DNA of 23,228 nucleotides from Synergistales bacterium (GCA_026002695.1 BOCB01000023.1:1-23228); one strand, 5' to 3'; positions 13,360 to 20,394 are shown, counted from the first letter of the stretch. Numbers and translations: made by a program. The notes: generated from the sequence alone by a model not told the origin.

Positions 13360-13388
13360 TTGCGCGCTTTCCGTAAAAATGGTATAAT
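13360..13388 (+). promoter_or_regulatory. Promoter of rpsB-tsf
   Basis: TTGCGC (13360-13365), a 17-base spacer and a perfect TATAAT (13383-13388). The predicted start is near 13395, leaving a GC-rich leader of about 120 bases before rpsB. Long structured leaders are common on this operon and can mediate S2 feedback; I cannot confirm a known fold here. Confidence 0.7.
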
Positions 13389-13513
13389 CCGTTGGCGTTA
13401 TGAAACACAATAACACACTCGGGCTGATTCGGCCGCCTGTTGCCGTTCGGGAAGGTTTATCCGGGCGGTTGGCGCTGAGGCGAGGCGCGGGGAGGAAAAA
13501 AACAAGAGGAGGA

Positions 13514-14356
13514 ATGGCAGTGGGCGTAGTGAACATGAAGCAGCTGCTCGAATGCGGAGTGCATTTCGGGCACCAGACGCGCAGATGGAATCCGAAGATG
13601 AAACCTTACATCTTCACCGAGAGGAACGGTATATACATTATCGACCTCCAGAAAACGGTGAGGGGTTTGGAGAAAGCCTACGACTTCGTGAGAGAGACGG
13701 CGAAGAACGGCGGGAGCCTTCTCTTTGTCGGCACCAAGAGGCAGGCGCAGGATCCGATTAAAGAAGAAGCCCTGAAGTCGGGGCAGTTCTTCATCAATCA
13801 GAGGTGGCTCGGCGGACTCCTGACCAACTTCACAACCATACGCAAGCGCGTCAGCAGAATGGTCGAGCTCGAAAACATGGACAACGACGGCTCGATCAAC
13901 AAATACCCCAAGAAAGAAATAGGCAAGCTCCACAAGGAGCGCGAGAAGCTCGAAAAATCCCTCTCCGGCATCAAGGATATGAAGGAACGCCCGGACGCGA
14001 TCTTCATAATAGACCCGCGCAGGGAGACGATAGCCGTCTTAGAGGCGCGCAAGCTCGGTATTCCCGTAATAGCGATCGTCGATACGAACTGCGACCCCGA
14101 GGTCATTGATTACCCGATACCGGGCAACGACGACGCGATAAGGGCGATAGAACTGATAGCCGGTCTCATGTCGAGCGCGTTCATAGAGGGCAGGCAGGGA
14201 GTCGACGGCGCGACGCCGGAGGACGGCGCCGAGGCCGAACTCAGCGCCGAGGACATCGAGAGCAGGGAGAAGCTGCACGATAAGTACGCGGAGGTCGGCG
14301 AGAAAGTAGTCAACCAAGGCCTGGAAGAGCGCAAAGGCTGGAAGGAGTCGATATAA
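13514..14356 (+). CDS. rpsB: 30S ribosomal protein S2
   Basis: Small-subunit ribosomal protein. MKQLLECGVHFGHQTRRWNP, YIFTERNGIYIIDLQKT, FVGTKRQAQDPI and NQRWLGGLLTNF are diagnostic, as is DPRRETIAVLEARKLGIPVI. The start is taken at the ATG at 13514, giving MAVGVVNMKQLLE, which matches the usual MAV-x-x-MKQLLE start. Its GGAGG is only one base upstream; a GTG two codons later (13520) has ideal spacing and is the main alternative. The protein has 280 residues, with an acidic/charged C-terminal extension after GRQGVDG. The open frame continues upstream to 13400 but lacks homology there. tsf follows without a gap. Confidence 0.97.
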   Translation: MAVGVVNMKQLLECGVHFGHQTRRWNPKMKPYIFTERNGIYIIDLQKTVRGLEKAYDFVRETAKNGGSLLFVGTKRQAQDPIKEEALKSGQFFINQRWLGGLLTNFTTIRKRVSRMVELENMDNDGSINKYPKKEIGKLHKEREKLEKSLSGIKDMKERPDAIFIIDPRRETIAVLEARKLGIPVIAIVDTNCDPEVIDYPIPGNDDAIRAIELIAGLMSSAFIEGRQGVDGATPEDGAEAELSAEDIESREKLHDKYAEVGEKVVNQGLEERKGWKESI

Positions 14357-14947
14357 ATGGCTGTTGATATGGAGGCCGTTAAGGAGCTCAGAGCCCGTAC
14401 CGGCGCCGGAATGATGGATTGTAAAAACGCGCTTGCGGAGTGCGGCAGCATAGAGAAGGCCGTGGATCATCTCCGCGAGAAAGGGCTTGCTAAGGCCGCC
14501 AAGAAGGCCGGACGCGCCGCTTCGCAGGGGCTTATCTTCAGCTACATACACACGAACGGCAAAGTGGGCGTCCTCTTGGAGCTCAACTGCGAGACCGACT
14601 TCGTTGCGCGCACCGACGAGTTCCAGACTTTGGGCAAGGAGATCTGTCTGCAAATCGCGGCGGCGAACCCTTCGTACATTACGCAGGAAGATGTGCCTCA
14701 AGCGGACATTGATCGCGAGATGGAGATATACCGCAATCAGGCGCTCGAAGAGGGCAAGCCGGAGAAGATGCTCGACAAGATAGCCGAGGGGAAACTAAAG
14801 GCGTTCTACGGCGACAGCTGTTTGGTCGAGCAGAATTACATCCGCGACCCCAAGTTAAAGATAAAGGACCTCATAACGGAGCAGATAGCCAAGATGGGCG
14901 AAAACATCGTCGTCCACAGAATATCGAGGTTCTCTATCGGCGATTAA
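14357..14947 (+). CDS. tsf: Translation elongation factor Ts (short form)
   Basis: Guanine nucleotide exchange factor for EF-Tu. The N-terminal UBA-like part VKELRARTGAGMMDCKNAL and the core motif CETDFVARTDEF are clear; the end MGENIVVHRISRF is also typical. At 196 residues it is the short type with a single core subdomain, as in Thermus, rather than the form of about 280 residues of E. coli. The ATG follows the rpsB stop directly, with GGAG 11 bases upstream in the rpsB end. A good intrinsic terminator follows. Confidence 0.97.
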   Translation: MAVDMEAVKELRARTGAGMMDCKNALAECGSIEKAVDHLREKGLAKAAKKAGRAASQGLIFSYIHTNGKVGVLLELNCETDFVARTDEFQTLGKEICLQIAAANPSYITQEDVPQADIDREMEIYRNQALEEGKPEKMLDKIAEGKLKAFYGDSCLVEQNYIRDPKLKIKDLITEQIAKMGENIVVHRISRFSIGD

Positions 14948-14957
14948 ATATTCTATT

Positions 14958-14986
14958 AGCGGAGGATTTTCCTCCGTTATTTTTTT
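14958..14986 (+). terminator. Intrinsic terminator after tsf
   Basis: Stem CGGAGGA-TTT-TCCTCCG (14960-14976), flanked by a pairing A and followed by TTATTTTTTT. This is a classical Rho-independent terminator, so pyrH probably depends on readthrough or its own promoter. Confidence 0.85.
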
Positions 14987-14988
14987 AG

Positions 14989-15022
14989 GTAAATGCTGAT
15001 TTATTGTTAGGAGCCTAAAGGG
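14989..15022 (+). repeat. MITE-like element, copy B (34-bp fragment)
   Basis: Matches the first 34 bases of copy A (GTAAATGCTGATTTATTG, then TTAGGAGCCTAAAGGG) and then stops abruptly. GGGCGGC-type palindromes follow at 15026-15044 and 15070-15088. The right half of the element has been lost. Confidence 0.75.
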
Positions 15023-15025
15023 AGC

Positions 15026-15044
15026 GGGCGGCAGGCTGCCGTCC
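15026..15044. repeat. GGGCGGC-n5-GCCGTCC palindrome
   Basis: A 7-bp stem (one G-T pair) with loop AGGCT, directly after the truncated MITE-like fragment. It has the same family core as 1438-1456 and 15070-15088. Confidence 0.5.
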
Positions 15045-15069
15045 CTGCGAACCGGCGCCAAACCGGTAG

Positions 15070-15088
15070 GGGCGGCAATCTGCCGTCC
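15070..15088. repeat. GGGCGGC-n5-GCCGTCC palindrome
   Basis: A second copy in the tsf-pyrH gap, loop AATCT, followed by GTTTTCTCTT. It could act as a weak terminator or a leader hairpin just before pyrH. Confidence 0.5.
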
Positions 15089-15129
15089 GTTTTCTCTTAC
15101 GGCATTGTTAAGGAGCTGATAGATACATT

Positions 15130-15861
15130 ATGGGCATTCCATATAAACGAGTGATGCTGAAATTATCTGGCGAGGTGCTGGCGGGCGACGACAAGTTCGG
15201 TGTAAACGTCATCGCTATGGATGATATATGTTCCGAGATAGCCGACGCGTCGCGCGCGGGTGTGCAGGTGGGCATCGTCATCGGCGGAGGAAACTTTATG
15301 CGGGGAGCCGGCATGGCTGCTGAGCGCGGCATGGACAGGGTGCAGGCAGATAATATGGGAATGCTCGGCACGCTCATAAACTCGCTGGCGCTTCAGGATT
15401 CGTTCGAGCGTCAGGGTACAGCGGCGCGCGTCATGTCGATGATAGAAGCCGGGCGCGTTGCCGAGCCGTTCGAGCGGCGGCGCGCGATACACCATCTCGA
15501 AAAGGGGCGCGTGGTTATATTCGCCGGGGGAACCGGCTCGCCTTTTTTCTCGACGGACACGGCCGCCGCGCTGAAAGCGTCCGAGATAAAAGCCGACTGC
15601 GTGCTGAAAGCCACTAAAGTGGACGGCGTATACGACAAGGACCCGAACAAATATCCGGACGCGAAACGGCTGCCTGAGGTGAGCTATATGGACGCTCTCT
15701 CGCAAAGGCTCAACGTTATGGACATGACTGCTTTCTCCTTCTGCATGGAGACGGGGACAAAGATAATAGTATTCAACGTGAAGGAGCGCGGCAGCATGAA
15801 GCGAATCCTCGTGGACGGCGAGCGTCTGGGTTCGGTAGTGTCGGCTGACGGCGCGGCGTAA
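15130..15861 (+). CDS. pyrH: Uridylate kinase (UMP kinase)
   Basis: Phosphorylates UMP to UDP in pyrimidine nucleotide synthesis; bacterial hexameric amino-acid-kinase fold. The protein has 243 residues. KRVMLKLSGEVLAGD, VIGGGNFMRG, DRVQADNMGMLGTLINSLAL, FAGGTGSPFFSTDTAAAL and KVDGVYDKDPNKYPDAK are hallmarks. AAGGAG lies about 14 bases before the ATG, slightly long. It follows rpsB-tsf as in many bacteria, but the frr gene that usually comes next is absent: a hairpin and a convergent gene follow. Confidence 0.96.
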   Translation: MGIPYKRVMLKLSGEVLAGDDKFGVNVIAMDDICSEIADASRAGVQVGIVIGGGNFMRGAGMAAERGMDRVQADNMGMLGTLINSLALQDSFERQGTAARVMSMIEAGRVAEPFERRRAIHHLEKGRVVIFAGGTGSPFFSTDTAAALKASEIKADCVLKATKVDGVYDKDPNKYPDAKRLPEVSYMDALSQRLNVMDMTAFSFCMETGTKIIVFNVKERGSMKRILVDGERLGSVVSADGAA

Positions 15862-15884
15862 TTGTCAAACGAGAATGCGGATGA

Positions 15885-15914
15885 GCAGGGGCGGCCGCCC
15901 TCGGCCGCCCCTGC
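15885..15914. terminator. Bidirectional terminator-like hairpin between pyrH and the P5C dehydrogenase gene
   Basis: A perfect 13-bp stem GCAGGGGCGGCCG (15885-15897) and its complement (15902-15914), with a 4-base loop. It lies between two convergent stop codons. The right flank is T-containing (GTTGATTCGTTGTTC) but has no real T-run. Confidence 0.6.
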
Positions 15915-15935
15915 GTTGATTCGTTGTTCACGCCT

Positions 15936-17570
15936 TTATCCCATGTGAGGGAACGAGATGTTTGCCGGGGGTGAGTAGTTGTCCTTTATCGACCTCGGAT
16001 TCAGCCATCTCACTAAGCTAAGGGCGCTGCCGACCTTATCGTTGGTACCTGACCCCCTGGAGCCGCCGAAAGGCTGCTGTCCTACCATAGCGCCGCTCGT
16101 CTTGTCGTTGATGTAAAAATTGCCGGCGGCATATTTCAGAATTTCAGCCGCTTTGGCCGTAGCGTACTTATCCCTTCCGAATATCGAACCTGTGAGTCCA
16201 TACGCGGAGGTTTCGTCGCATATTTTAAGCGTCTCCTCATATTTGTCGTCGTCGTATACGTATATGCTCATCACGGGGCCGAAGAGCTCGGTCTCCATAG
16301 TCATGTACTTTGGGTCGCGGCAGACCAAGACCGTCGGCTCAATGAAATATCCCTTTGTCTTGTCGTGCCCGCCGCCGGTCAAAACCTCGACGTCCGGCGA
16401 TTTTTTCGCGGCTTCTATATAAGAGACTATGAAATCGAATGATTTCTCATCGATCACAGCGCCCATGAGCGTCTTCGGGTCTGCGGGATCTCCCACGCGG
16501 ATCATTGCGGCGCGGTCCGCTATCTTCTGTTTCACGACAGGCCATATCGACTTTGGGATGTAGCTCCGCGACGAGGCCGAACACTTTTGTCCCTGATACT
16601 CGAAAGCTCCGAGCGCTATGGCAGTCGAAAGCTCGTCAGGGTCAGCCGAGCTGTGCGCGAAGATGAAGTCCTTTCCGCCCGTCTCGCCCGCTATGCGGGG
16701 ATAGGAGCGATATTTGTCCAAGTTGTCCGATATCTGACGCCACAGGGTGTTGAAGGTCTCGTTGGAGCCTGTGAAGTGGAGGCCGGAGAAATATTTATGC
16801 CCGAACACCACGTCGCTTATTATCTGTCCGCTCCCCGGGATGAAGTTGATCACCCCGTCCGGAAGCCCCGCCTCTTTGTATATTTGCATCAGGTAGTAGC
16901 TGGAGAGAATGGAGGTCGTCGCCGGCTTCCACACAGTAACGTTGCCCAGTACAGCGGGAGCCATATTGAGGTTACAGGCGATGGCGGTGAAGTTAAAAGG
17001 GGTTACGGTGTAAACGAAACCCTCCAACGGTCGAAATTCGACTCTGTTGAACGTCTTGTAGCTCTGAACCGGCTGCAAGAGGCTGAAAATTTCAGAGGCG
17101 TTGTATGAGTTGAACCTGAGAAAGTCCGGAATCTCACACGCGGCGTCTATCTCGGCCTGCCAGATATTTTTGCTCTGGCCGAGGATAGTAGCCGCGTTTA
17201 AGGTGTCGCGGTACTTCGTGCTTATCAGCTCGGCGGCTTTCAAAGACACCGACGCCCTGTCGTCCCACGGCAGAGCCGCCCACTTTTCGCGGGCCTCCAT
17301 AGCTGCGTCTATCGCCATGCGAACCTCTTCTTTGCCGACTTTGTGGAAAAAACCGAGCCTGCGGTGATGGTCGTGAGGCATTACGACGTCGGCGATGTTC
17401 CCTGTTTTTATCTCCCTGCCGCCGATTATGAGCGGAATTTCAACAGTGATGCCGCTCTGCCGTTTTATCTCAGCCGCCAGCGAGACAGCATCGAGGCTTC
17501 CCGGTACGTAATCCCTCGTGGGTTCGTTGACCGGTCTCTCCAATTTATATACTGCGTTGTTCAATTTCAT
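15936..17570 (-). CDS. pruA: L-glutamate gamma-semialdehyde (1-pyrroline-5-carboxylate) dehydrogenase
   Basis: Oxidises glutamate semialdehyde/P5C to glutamate with NAD+, the second step of proline (and arginine/ornithine) catabolism. It is a stand-alone aldehyde dehydrogenase of 544 residues, like mitochondrial ALDH4A1, not fused to proline dehydrogenase. Visible motifs: NNAVYKLERPVNEP start, TPFNFTAIACNLNMAPA, FTGSNETF, general base Glu296 in AGETGGKD, catalytic Cys330 in GQKCSASSR, and ETELFGPV. The start is the ATG at 17570; GGAGG is only one base upstream, so the TTG two codons later is a possible alternative. No proline dehydrogenase gene is adjacent. Two related palindromes flank its promoter, pointing to substrate-controlled repression. 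Confidence 0.93.
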   Translation of the reverse strand: MKLNNAVYKLERPVNEPTRDYVPGSLDAVSLAAEIKRQSGITVEIPLIIGGREIKTGNIADVVMPHDHHRRLGFFHKVGKEEVRMAIDAAMEAREKWAALPWDDRASVSLKAAELISTKYRDTLNAATILGQSKNIWQAEIDAACEIPDFLRFNSYNASEIFSLLQPVQSYKTFNRVEFRPLEGFVYTVTPFNFTAIACNLNMAPAVLGNVTVWKPATTSILSSYYLMQIYKEAGLPDGVINFIPGSGQIISDVVFGHKYFSGLHFTGSNETFNTLWRQISDNLDKYRSYPRIAGETGGKDFIFAHSSADPDELSTAIALGAFEYQGQKCSASSRSYIPKSIWPVVKQKIADRAAMIRVGDPADPKTLMGAVIDEKSFDFIVSYIEAAKKSPDVEVLTGGGHDKTKGYFIEPTVLVCRDPKYMTMETELFGPVMSIYVYDDDKYEETLKICDETSAYGLTGSIFGRDKYATAKAAEILKYAAGNFYINDKTSGAMVGQQPFGGSRGSGTNDKVGSALSLVRWLNPRSIKDNYSPPANISFPHMG

Positions 17571-17587
17571 TCCTCCAAATAATATAA

Positions 17588-17608
17588 AATTGCAACCAAG
17601 TTGCAATT
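17588..17608. promoter_or_regulatory. Operator-like palindrome O1 (AATTGCAAC-n3-GTTGCAATT)
   Basis: A perfect 9-bp inverted repeat spaced by CAA, placed at the expected transcription start of the dehydrogenase gene. A diverged copy lies at 17633-17653. It is a likely repressor site. Confidence 0.7.
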
Positions 17609-17611
17609 AAT

Positions 17612-17640
17612 AATATATCACAAAGACGCCATAACAGCAA
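17612..17640 (-). promoter_or_regulatory. Promoter of the P5C dehydrogenase gene
   Basis: On the minus strand: TTGCTG (17635-17640), a 17-base spacer and TATATT (17612-17617). The start would fall near 17605, within palindrome O1. The -35 lies in palindrome O2. Confidence 0.6.
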
Positions 17641-17653
17641 CTAAGCTGCGATT
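17633..17653. promoter_or_regulatory. Operator-like palindrome O2 (diverged copy of O1)
   Basis: Matches O1 at 16 of 21 positions, including the GCAAC-n3-G-TGC core, with centres 45 bases apart. It overlaps the -35 box and lies between the divergent dehydrogenase and ABC-F promoters, so it could affect both. Confidence 0.5.
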
Positions 17654-17673
17654 TATATCAGAGGACTGTATAA

Positions 17674-17703
17674 TTGACAGGTACGCGTGTACGAAGATAG
17701 AAT
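17674..17703 (+). promoter_or_regulatory. Promoter of the ABC-F gene
   Basis: TTGACA (17674-17679), an 18-base spacer and TAGAAT (17698-17703). The start near 17710 leaves a leader of about 35 bases, too short for the peptide-stalling attenuators seen before some resistance ABC-F genes. Confidence 0.65.
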
Positions 17704-17745
17704 GACGCTGTGCAGGCGATCTGCGGCTGAGGGGGCGTTGTTTTA

Positions 17746-19233
17746 ATGAGTTCGTCATATATATTGAAGGCTGCCGATATTTACAAGGCTTATGCCGGCA
17801 GGATGATATTCAAAATCGGGCTGCTTCAAGTCGGATTGGGGGAAAAAATCGGCGTCGTCGGGAGCAACGGAGCGGGAAAGAGCACGCTGCTCGCCGCCAT
17901 TATGGGAGATGTGCCGCTCGACGGAGGGCATATCGACGTCAGAGGGGGCATGACCATAATCAGGCAGGCGCAAGACGAGGACGCTCTGCGGACGGCTCAA
18001 AACAGGGTCTCCGAACGGCGCGGCCATCGAAATTTCACAGCGCCGTCTCTTACGGAACGACCGAGCGGCGGCGAGCTGACGAGGGCGGCAATAGCGGAAG
18101 CCCTGTCCGCTGAGCCCGACATACTGCTGGCGGACGAACCGACGACGAACCTCGACATGGACGGCGTATCCGAGCTCAAAGACATGCTCGTTTCGTTCGG
18201 CGGCGCGCTGCTCTTGGTCTCGCACGACAGGGAACTGCTCGACGCGGTGTGCGGCAAAATATGGGAGATAGAGGACGGGGAGCTGCGCGTCTTTCCGGGA
18301 AACTATTCGGCGTGGCTTCTGCAAAAAGAGCGCGAACGCGGTTTCGAGCTGTCGGAGTACGAGAAATCCCGCAAGGAGGAGCGCCGCCTCCGCGAAGCCG
18401 CTCGCAAGGCCAAGGAGCGATCGCCTCGCGTACTGCGCTCGCCGTCCCGTATGTCGGGGAGCGAGGCGCGTATAAACCCCGGCAAAGGTCTTGCCGCTCA
18501 GTCCGCCGTCAACGCCGGGGCAAGGGCAATCGCAAAACGCGCCGACATGGTTGAACGCAAATCGCGCCCCCCCGATCTGCCGGAAATAAAGATGGCGCTC
18601 GGCGCGTCGCGGCCCGTCGTATCCGGCGCGGCCATCCGCGCGTCGGGCTTGTCCGCGATGTTCGGGGAAAATCTCATCCTCGGCGGCGCGTCGTTCGAGG
18701 TCACGTCCGGCAAGCGAACTGTCCTCTTAGGGCCGAACGGCAGCGGCAAGACAACCCTGCTGCGCATGATCCGGCGCGGCGACCCCTCCGTAAAGATCGC
18801 CCCGAGCGCGCGCGTCGGATTTTTCGCCCAAGGTTACGAGGACTTGGATTTATCACGAACCGTTCTCGAAAACGCGCGGCGCCGCTCAGTCATGCAGGAG
18901 CACGAGGCGCGCATAATTTTGGCCTGCCTCGGCATAAAAGGAGACGCGGTAAACAAAAAGTGCGAGTCACTGTCCGGCGGCGAGCGGGCGAAGGCCGCGT
19001 TCGCCTCTCTCTTCGCCTCCGAGCTGAACACTCTCCTGCTCGACGAGCCGACGAATCACATAGACTTATACACAGCCTCGGCGCTCGAAGAACTTCTCAT
19101 GGCGTGGAAGGGAACGCTGCTGCTCGTAACGCACGACCTCCGTCTCGCCCGAAAAGCCGGCGACCGTCTGCTGATAATCGAGAATAAGAGAGTAAAGACA
19201 TTCGAAGGCACGCTTGACGAATATCAGGCGTAA
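17746..19233 (+). CDS. ABC-F family ATPase (ribosome-acting, Lsa/Vga/Msr-like size)
   Basis: A soluble protein of 495 residues with two ABC domains and no membrane part. ABC-F proteins bind the ribosomal E site and relieve stalling; some expel antibiotics. First ABC: Walker A GSNGAGKST (39-47), signature PSGGELTR, Walker B ILLADEPTTNLD, then VSHD. Second: Walker A GPNGSGKTT (329-337), signature LSGGERAK (409-416), Walker B LLLDEPTNHID, then VTHD. The linker (about 190-290) is charged, with SPSRMSGSEARINPGKGLAA, like the P-site tRNA-interaction motif of resistance-type members. Only about 60 residues separate Walker A and signature in the first ABC, a compact helical region. GAGGGGG lies 10 bases before the ATG. 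Whether it gives resistance or serves housekeeping translation cannot be decided from sequence. Confidence 0.88.
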   Translation: MSSSYILKAADIYKAYAGRMIFKIGLLQVGLGEKIGVVGSNGAGKSTLLAAIMGDVPLDGGHIDVRGGMTIIRQAQDEDALRTAQNRVSERRGHRNFTAPSLTERPSGGELTRAAIAEALSAEPDILLADEPTTNLDMDGVSELKDMLVSFGGALLLVSHDRELLDAVCGKIWEIEDGELRVFPGNYSAWLLQKERERGFELSEYEKSRKEERRLREAARKAKERSPRVLRSPSRMSGSEARINPGKGLAAQSAVNAGARAIAKRADMVERKSRPPDLPEIKMALGASRPVVSGAAIRASGLSAMFGENLILGGASFEVTSGKRTVLLGPNGSGKTTLLRMIRRGDPSVKIAPSARVGFFAQGYEDLDLSRTVLENARRRSVMQEHEARIILACLGIKGDAVNKKCESLSGGERAKAAFASLFASELNTLLLDEPTNHIDLYTASALEELLMAWKGTLLLVTHDLRLARKAGDRLLIIENKRVKTFEGTLDEYQA

Positions 19234-19242
19234 AAGAGCAAA

Positions 19243-19350
19243 GTAAGCGCTGATTAATTAGCCAAAATGGGATTTCGCCGTTTTGAGACGCAGAGCCGGT
19301 CAGGTTTTTATAGTTACCCTTTAAGCTCCTAACAATAAATCAGCGTTTAC
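19243..19350 (-). repeat. MITE-like element, copy C
   Basis: A 108-bp copy in reverse orientation between the convergent ABC-F and HU genes. The ends are GTAAGCGCTGATT and AATCAGCGTTTAC (12 of 13 pair). The four bases CAAA occur on both sides, a possible target duplication. It may also serve as the terminator for both flanking genes, as no other is seen. Confidence 0.85.
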
Positions 19351-19386
19351 CAAAGCCTTGATCACTTTTTTCTCAAATCCGCGGCG

Positions 19387-19677
19387 TTATTTTTTTTGCG
19401 CGTTGACCGCCTCTCTCAGACCTTTTCCGGCGTGAAAGACAGGAGCTTTCTTGGGCGGAATTTGGATTACCTCTTTCGGGTTCCGCAGATTGCGCCCCAT
19501 ACGCGCTGCCCTGTCCTGCACCTCGAAGCTGCCAAAATCGACCACGTGAATTTTTTCTCCCTTTGCGAGCGCTTCCTTTATGGATGCAAGCAGAGCTTCA
19601 ATCACCTCAGCCGCTCTTTTCTTCGTAAGCCCTTTGACTGATTCCGCCACGCTGTTTGCCAGTTCTGCTTTTGTCAT
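19387..19677 (-). CDS. hup: HU/IHF-family DNA-binding protein
   Basis: A nucleoid protein that bends DNA as a dimer. The protein has 96 residues from the ATG at 19677 (MTKAELANSVAESV); the frame stays open further upstream but the upstream part lacks homology. The signature DFGSFEVQDRAARMGRNLRN, followed by PKEVIQIPP, includes the conserved GRNP-like arm, with Leu-Arg in place of the usual order, and the Pro that intercalates. It ends with KAPVFHAGKGLREAVN, typical of HU. GAGAGGA lies about 13 bases upstream. Possible promoters are an extended -10 (TGTTATAAT, 19852-19860, minus strand) and a TATAAT at 19700-19705. Confidence 0.94.
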   Translation of the reverse strand: MTKAELANSVAESVKGLTKKRAAEVIEALLASIKEALAKGEKIHVVDFGSFEVQDRAARMGRNLRNPKEVIQIPPKKAPVFHAGKGLREAVNAQKK

Positions 19678-19699
19678 ACCACATTCACGTCCTCTCAAA

Positions 19700-19860
19700 A
19701 TTATAAGCTGCTTAATGAAACGCTCCGTCGATACGGGAACAACCATATCTCGCACCGCCGGAGATTATCAGCGGAGACCGCGCAAAGACCATCGACACGC
19801 GCTCGAAGGCAAAACCGCCATCTTCATCGCAGCCGGGCCGCGCTTTTAAGGATTATAACA
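19700..19860 (-). promoter_or_regulatory. Candidate promoter region of the HU gene
   Basis: Two minus-strand -10 candidates. TGTTATAAT (extended, -10 at 19852-19857) gives a leader of about 170 bases; TATAAT (19700-19705) gives a short one. Neither has a clear -35. A 7-bp inverted repeat AGCCTTC/GAAGGCT at 19866-19892 lies just upstream and may end transcription arriving from the chemotaxis relic. Confidence 0.35.
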
Positions 19861-19919
19861 CAATCAGCCTTCGTTCGCTCGTTCGGAAGGCTAAGGCTCA
19901 CCGCAGCGCAGAATACACC

Positions 19920-19936
19920 GGCGAACACGGTTCGCC
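19920..19936. repeat. GGCGAAC/GTTCGCC palindrome
   Basis: A 7-bp perfect stem with a 3-base loop, 7 bases beyond the stop of the chemotaxis-receptor relic. It belongs to the same GGGGCGAA-type family as 13297-13315. Confidence 0.5.
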
Positions 19937-19943
19937 CCTCGTT

Positions 19944-20138
19944 TCATTCCAGCATAAATCTTTGCGTCGATTTCATCATCTCCACGGCCATTTCGGTCAG
20001 GCTTTCGGCGTTTTTGGATATTGCGGAGCCGGTCGCGCGCTGTTCTTCGGAGGCGTCGGCTATCGACAGAACGTCGCGGGTTATCTCCTTGCTTTCCTCC
20101 TCCAAATTTGCGGCGGCTTGCGATATAGTTTTACCTGC
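19944..20138 (-). pseudogene. C-terminal relic of a methyl-accepting chemotaxis protein
   Basis: On the minus strand, 64 codons run without a start and end at TGA 19944-19946. The reading KTISQAAANLEEESKEITRD, then VLSIADASEEQ, then SAISKNAESLTEMAVEMM, has the heptad coiled-coil pattern and the ADASEEQ segment typical of the C-terminal end of MCP signalling domains. An in-frame TAA at 20139-20141 closes the frame upstream and the sequence becomes AT-rich. The sensor, HAMP and hairpin tip are missing. It is a decayed fragment. Confidence 0.7.
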
Positions 20139-20144
20139 TTAATT

Positions 20145-20172
20145 AATATCGGATATATTTATATCAGATATT
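20145..20172. other. AT-rich 13-bp inverted repeat beside the chemotaxis relic
   Basis: AATATCGGATATA (20145-20157) pairs with TATATCAGATATT (20160-20172) with one mismatch and a 2-base gap. It lies in an AT-rich stretch (20139-20256) without genes, between the MCP relic and MITE-like copy D. It could be an operator or an end left by an inserted element. I see nothing else in this stretch. Confidence 0.4.
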
Positions 20173-20256
20173 ATTATTAATTCTAAAATGGAAGCTGCGA
20201 TAAAGTCTGAGGCAGTCAGTGTTAAAATGCTGAAAATTGCTTACGCGGGGATAAAG

Positions 20257-20365
20257 GCAAGCGCTGGTTAATCAGCCGAAATGGAATTTCGCCGTTTTGA
20301 GATGCAGAGCCGGTCAGGTTTTTATCGTTACCCTATTAGGCTCCTAATAATAAATCAGCGTTTAC
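20257..20365 (-). repeat. MITE-like element, copy D
   Basis: A 109-bp copy in reverse orientation, 30 bases upstream of the proS promoter. The ends are GCAAGCGCTGGTT and AATCAGCGTTTAC. The internal sequence closely follows copy C (GATGCAGAGCCGGTCAGG; AATTTCGCCGTTTTGAGA). Possible AAAG target duplication, offset by one base on the left. Confidence 0.85.
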
Positions 20366-20394
20366 AAAGAGGACCGGGCTGCAAAAACTCTTCA

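Noticed and set aside
19387..19755. N-terminally extended HU protein of 122 residues
   Set aside because: HU homology begins at the ATG at 19677. The preceding 26 codons look like leader sequence and contain a -10-like box.
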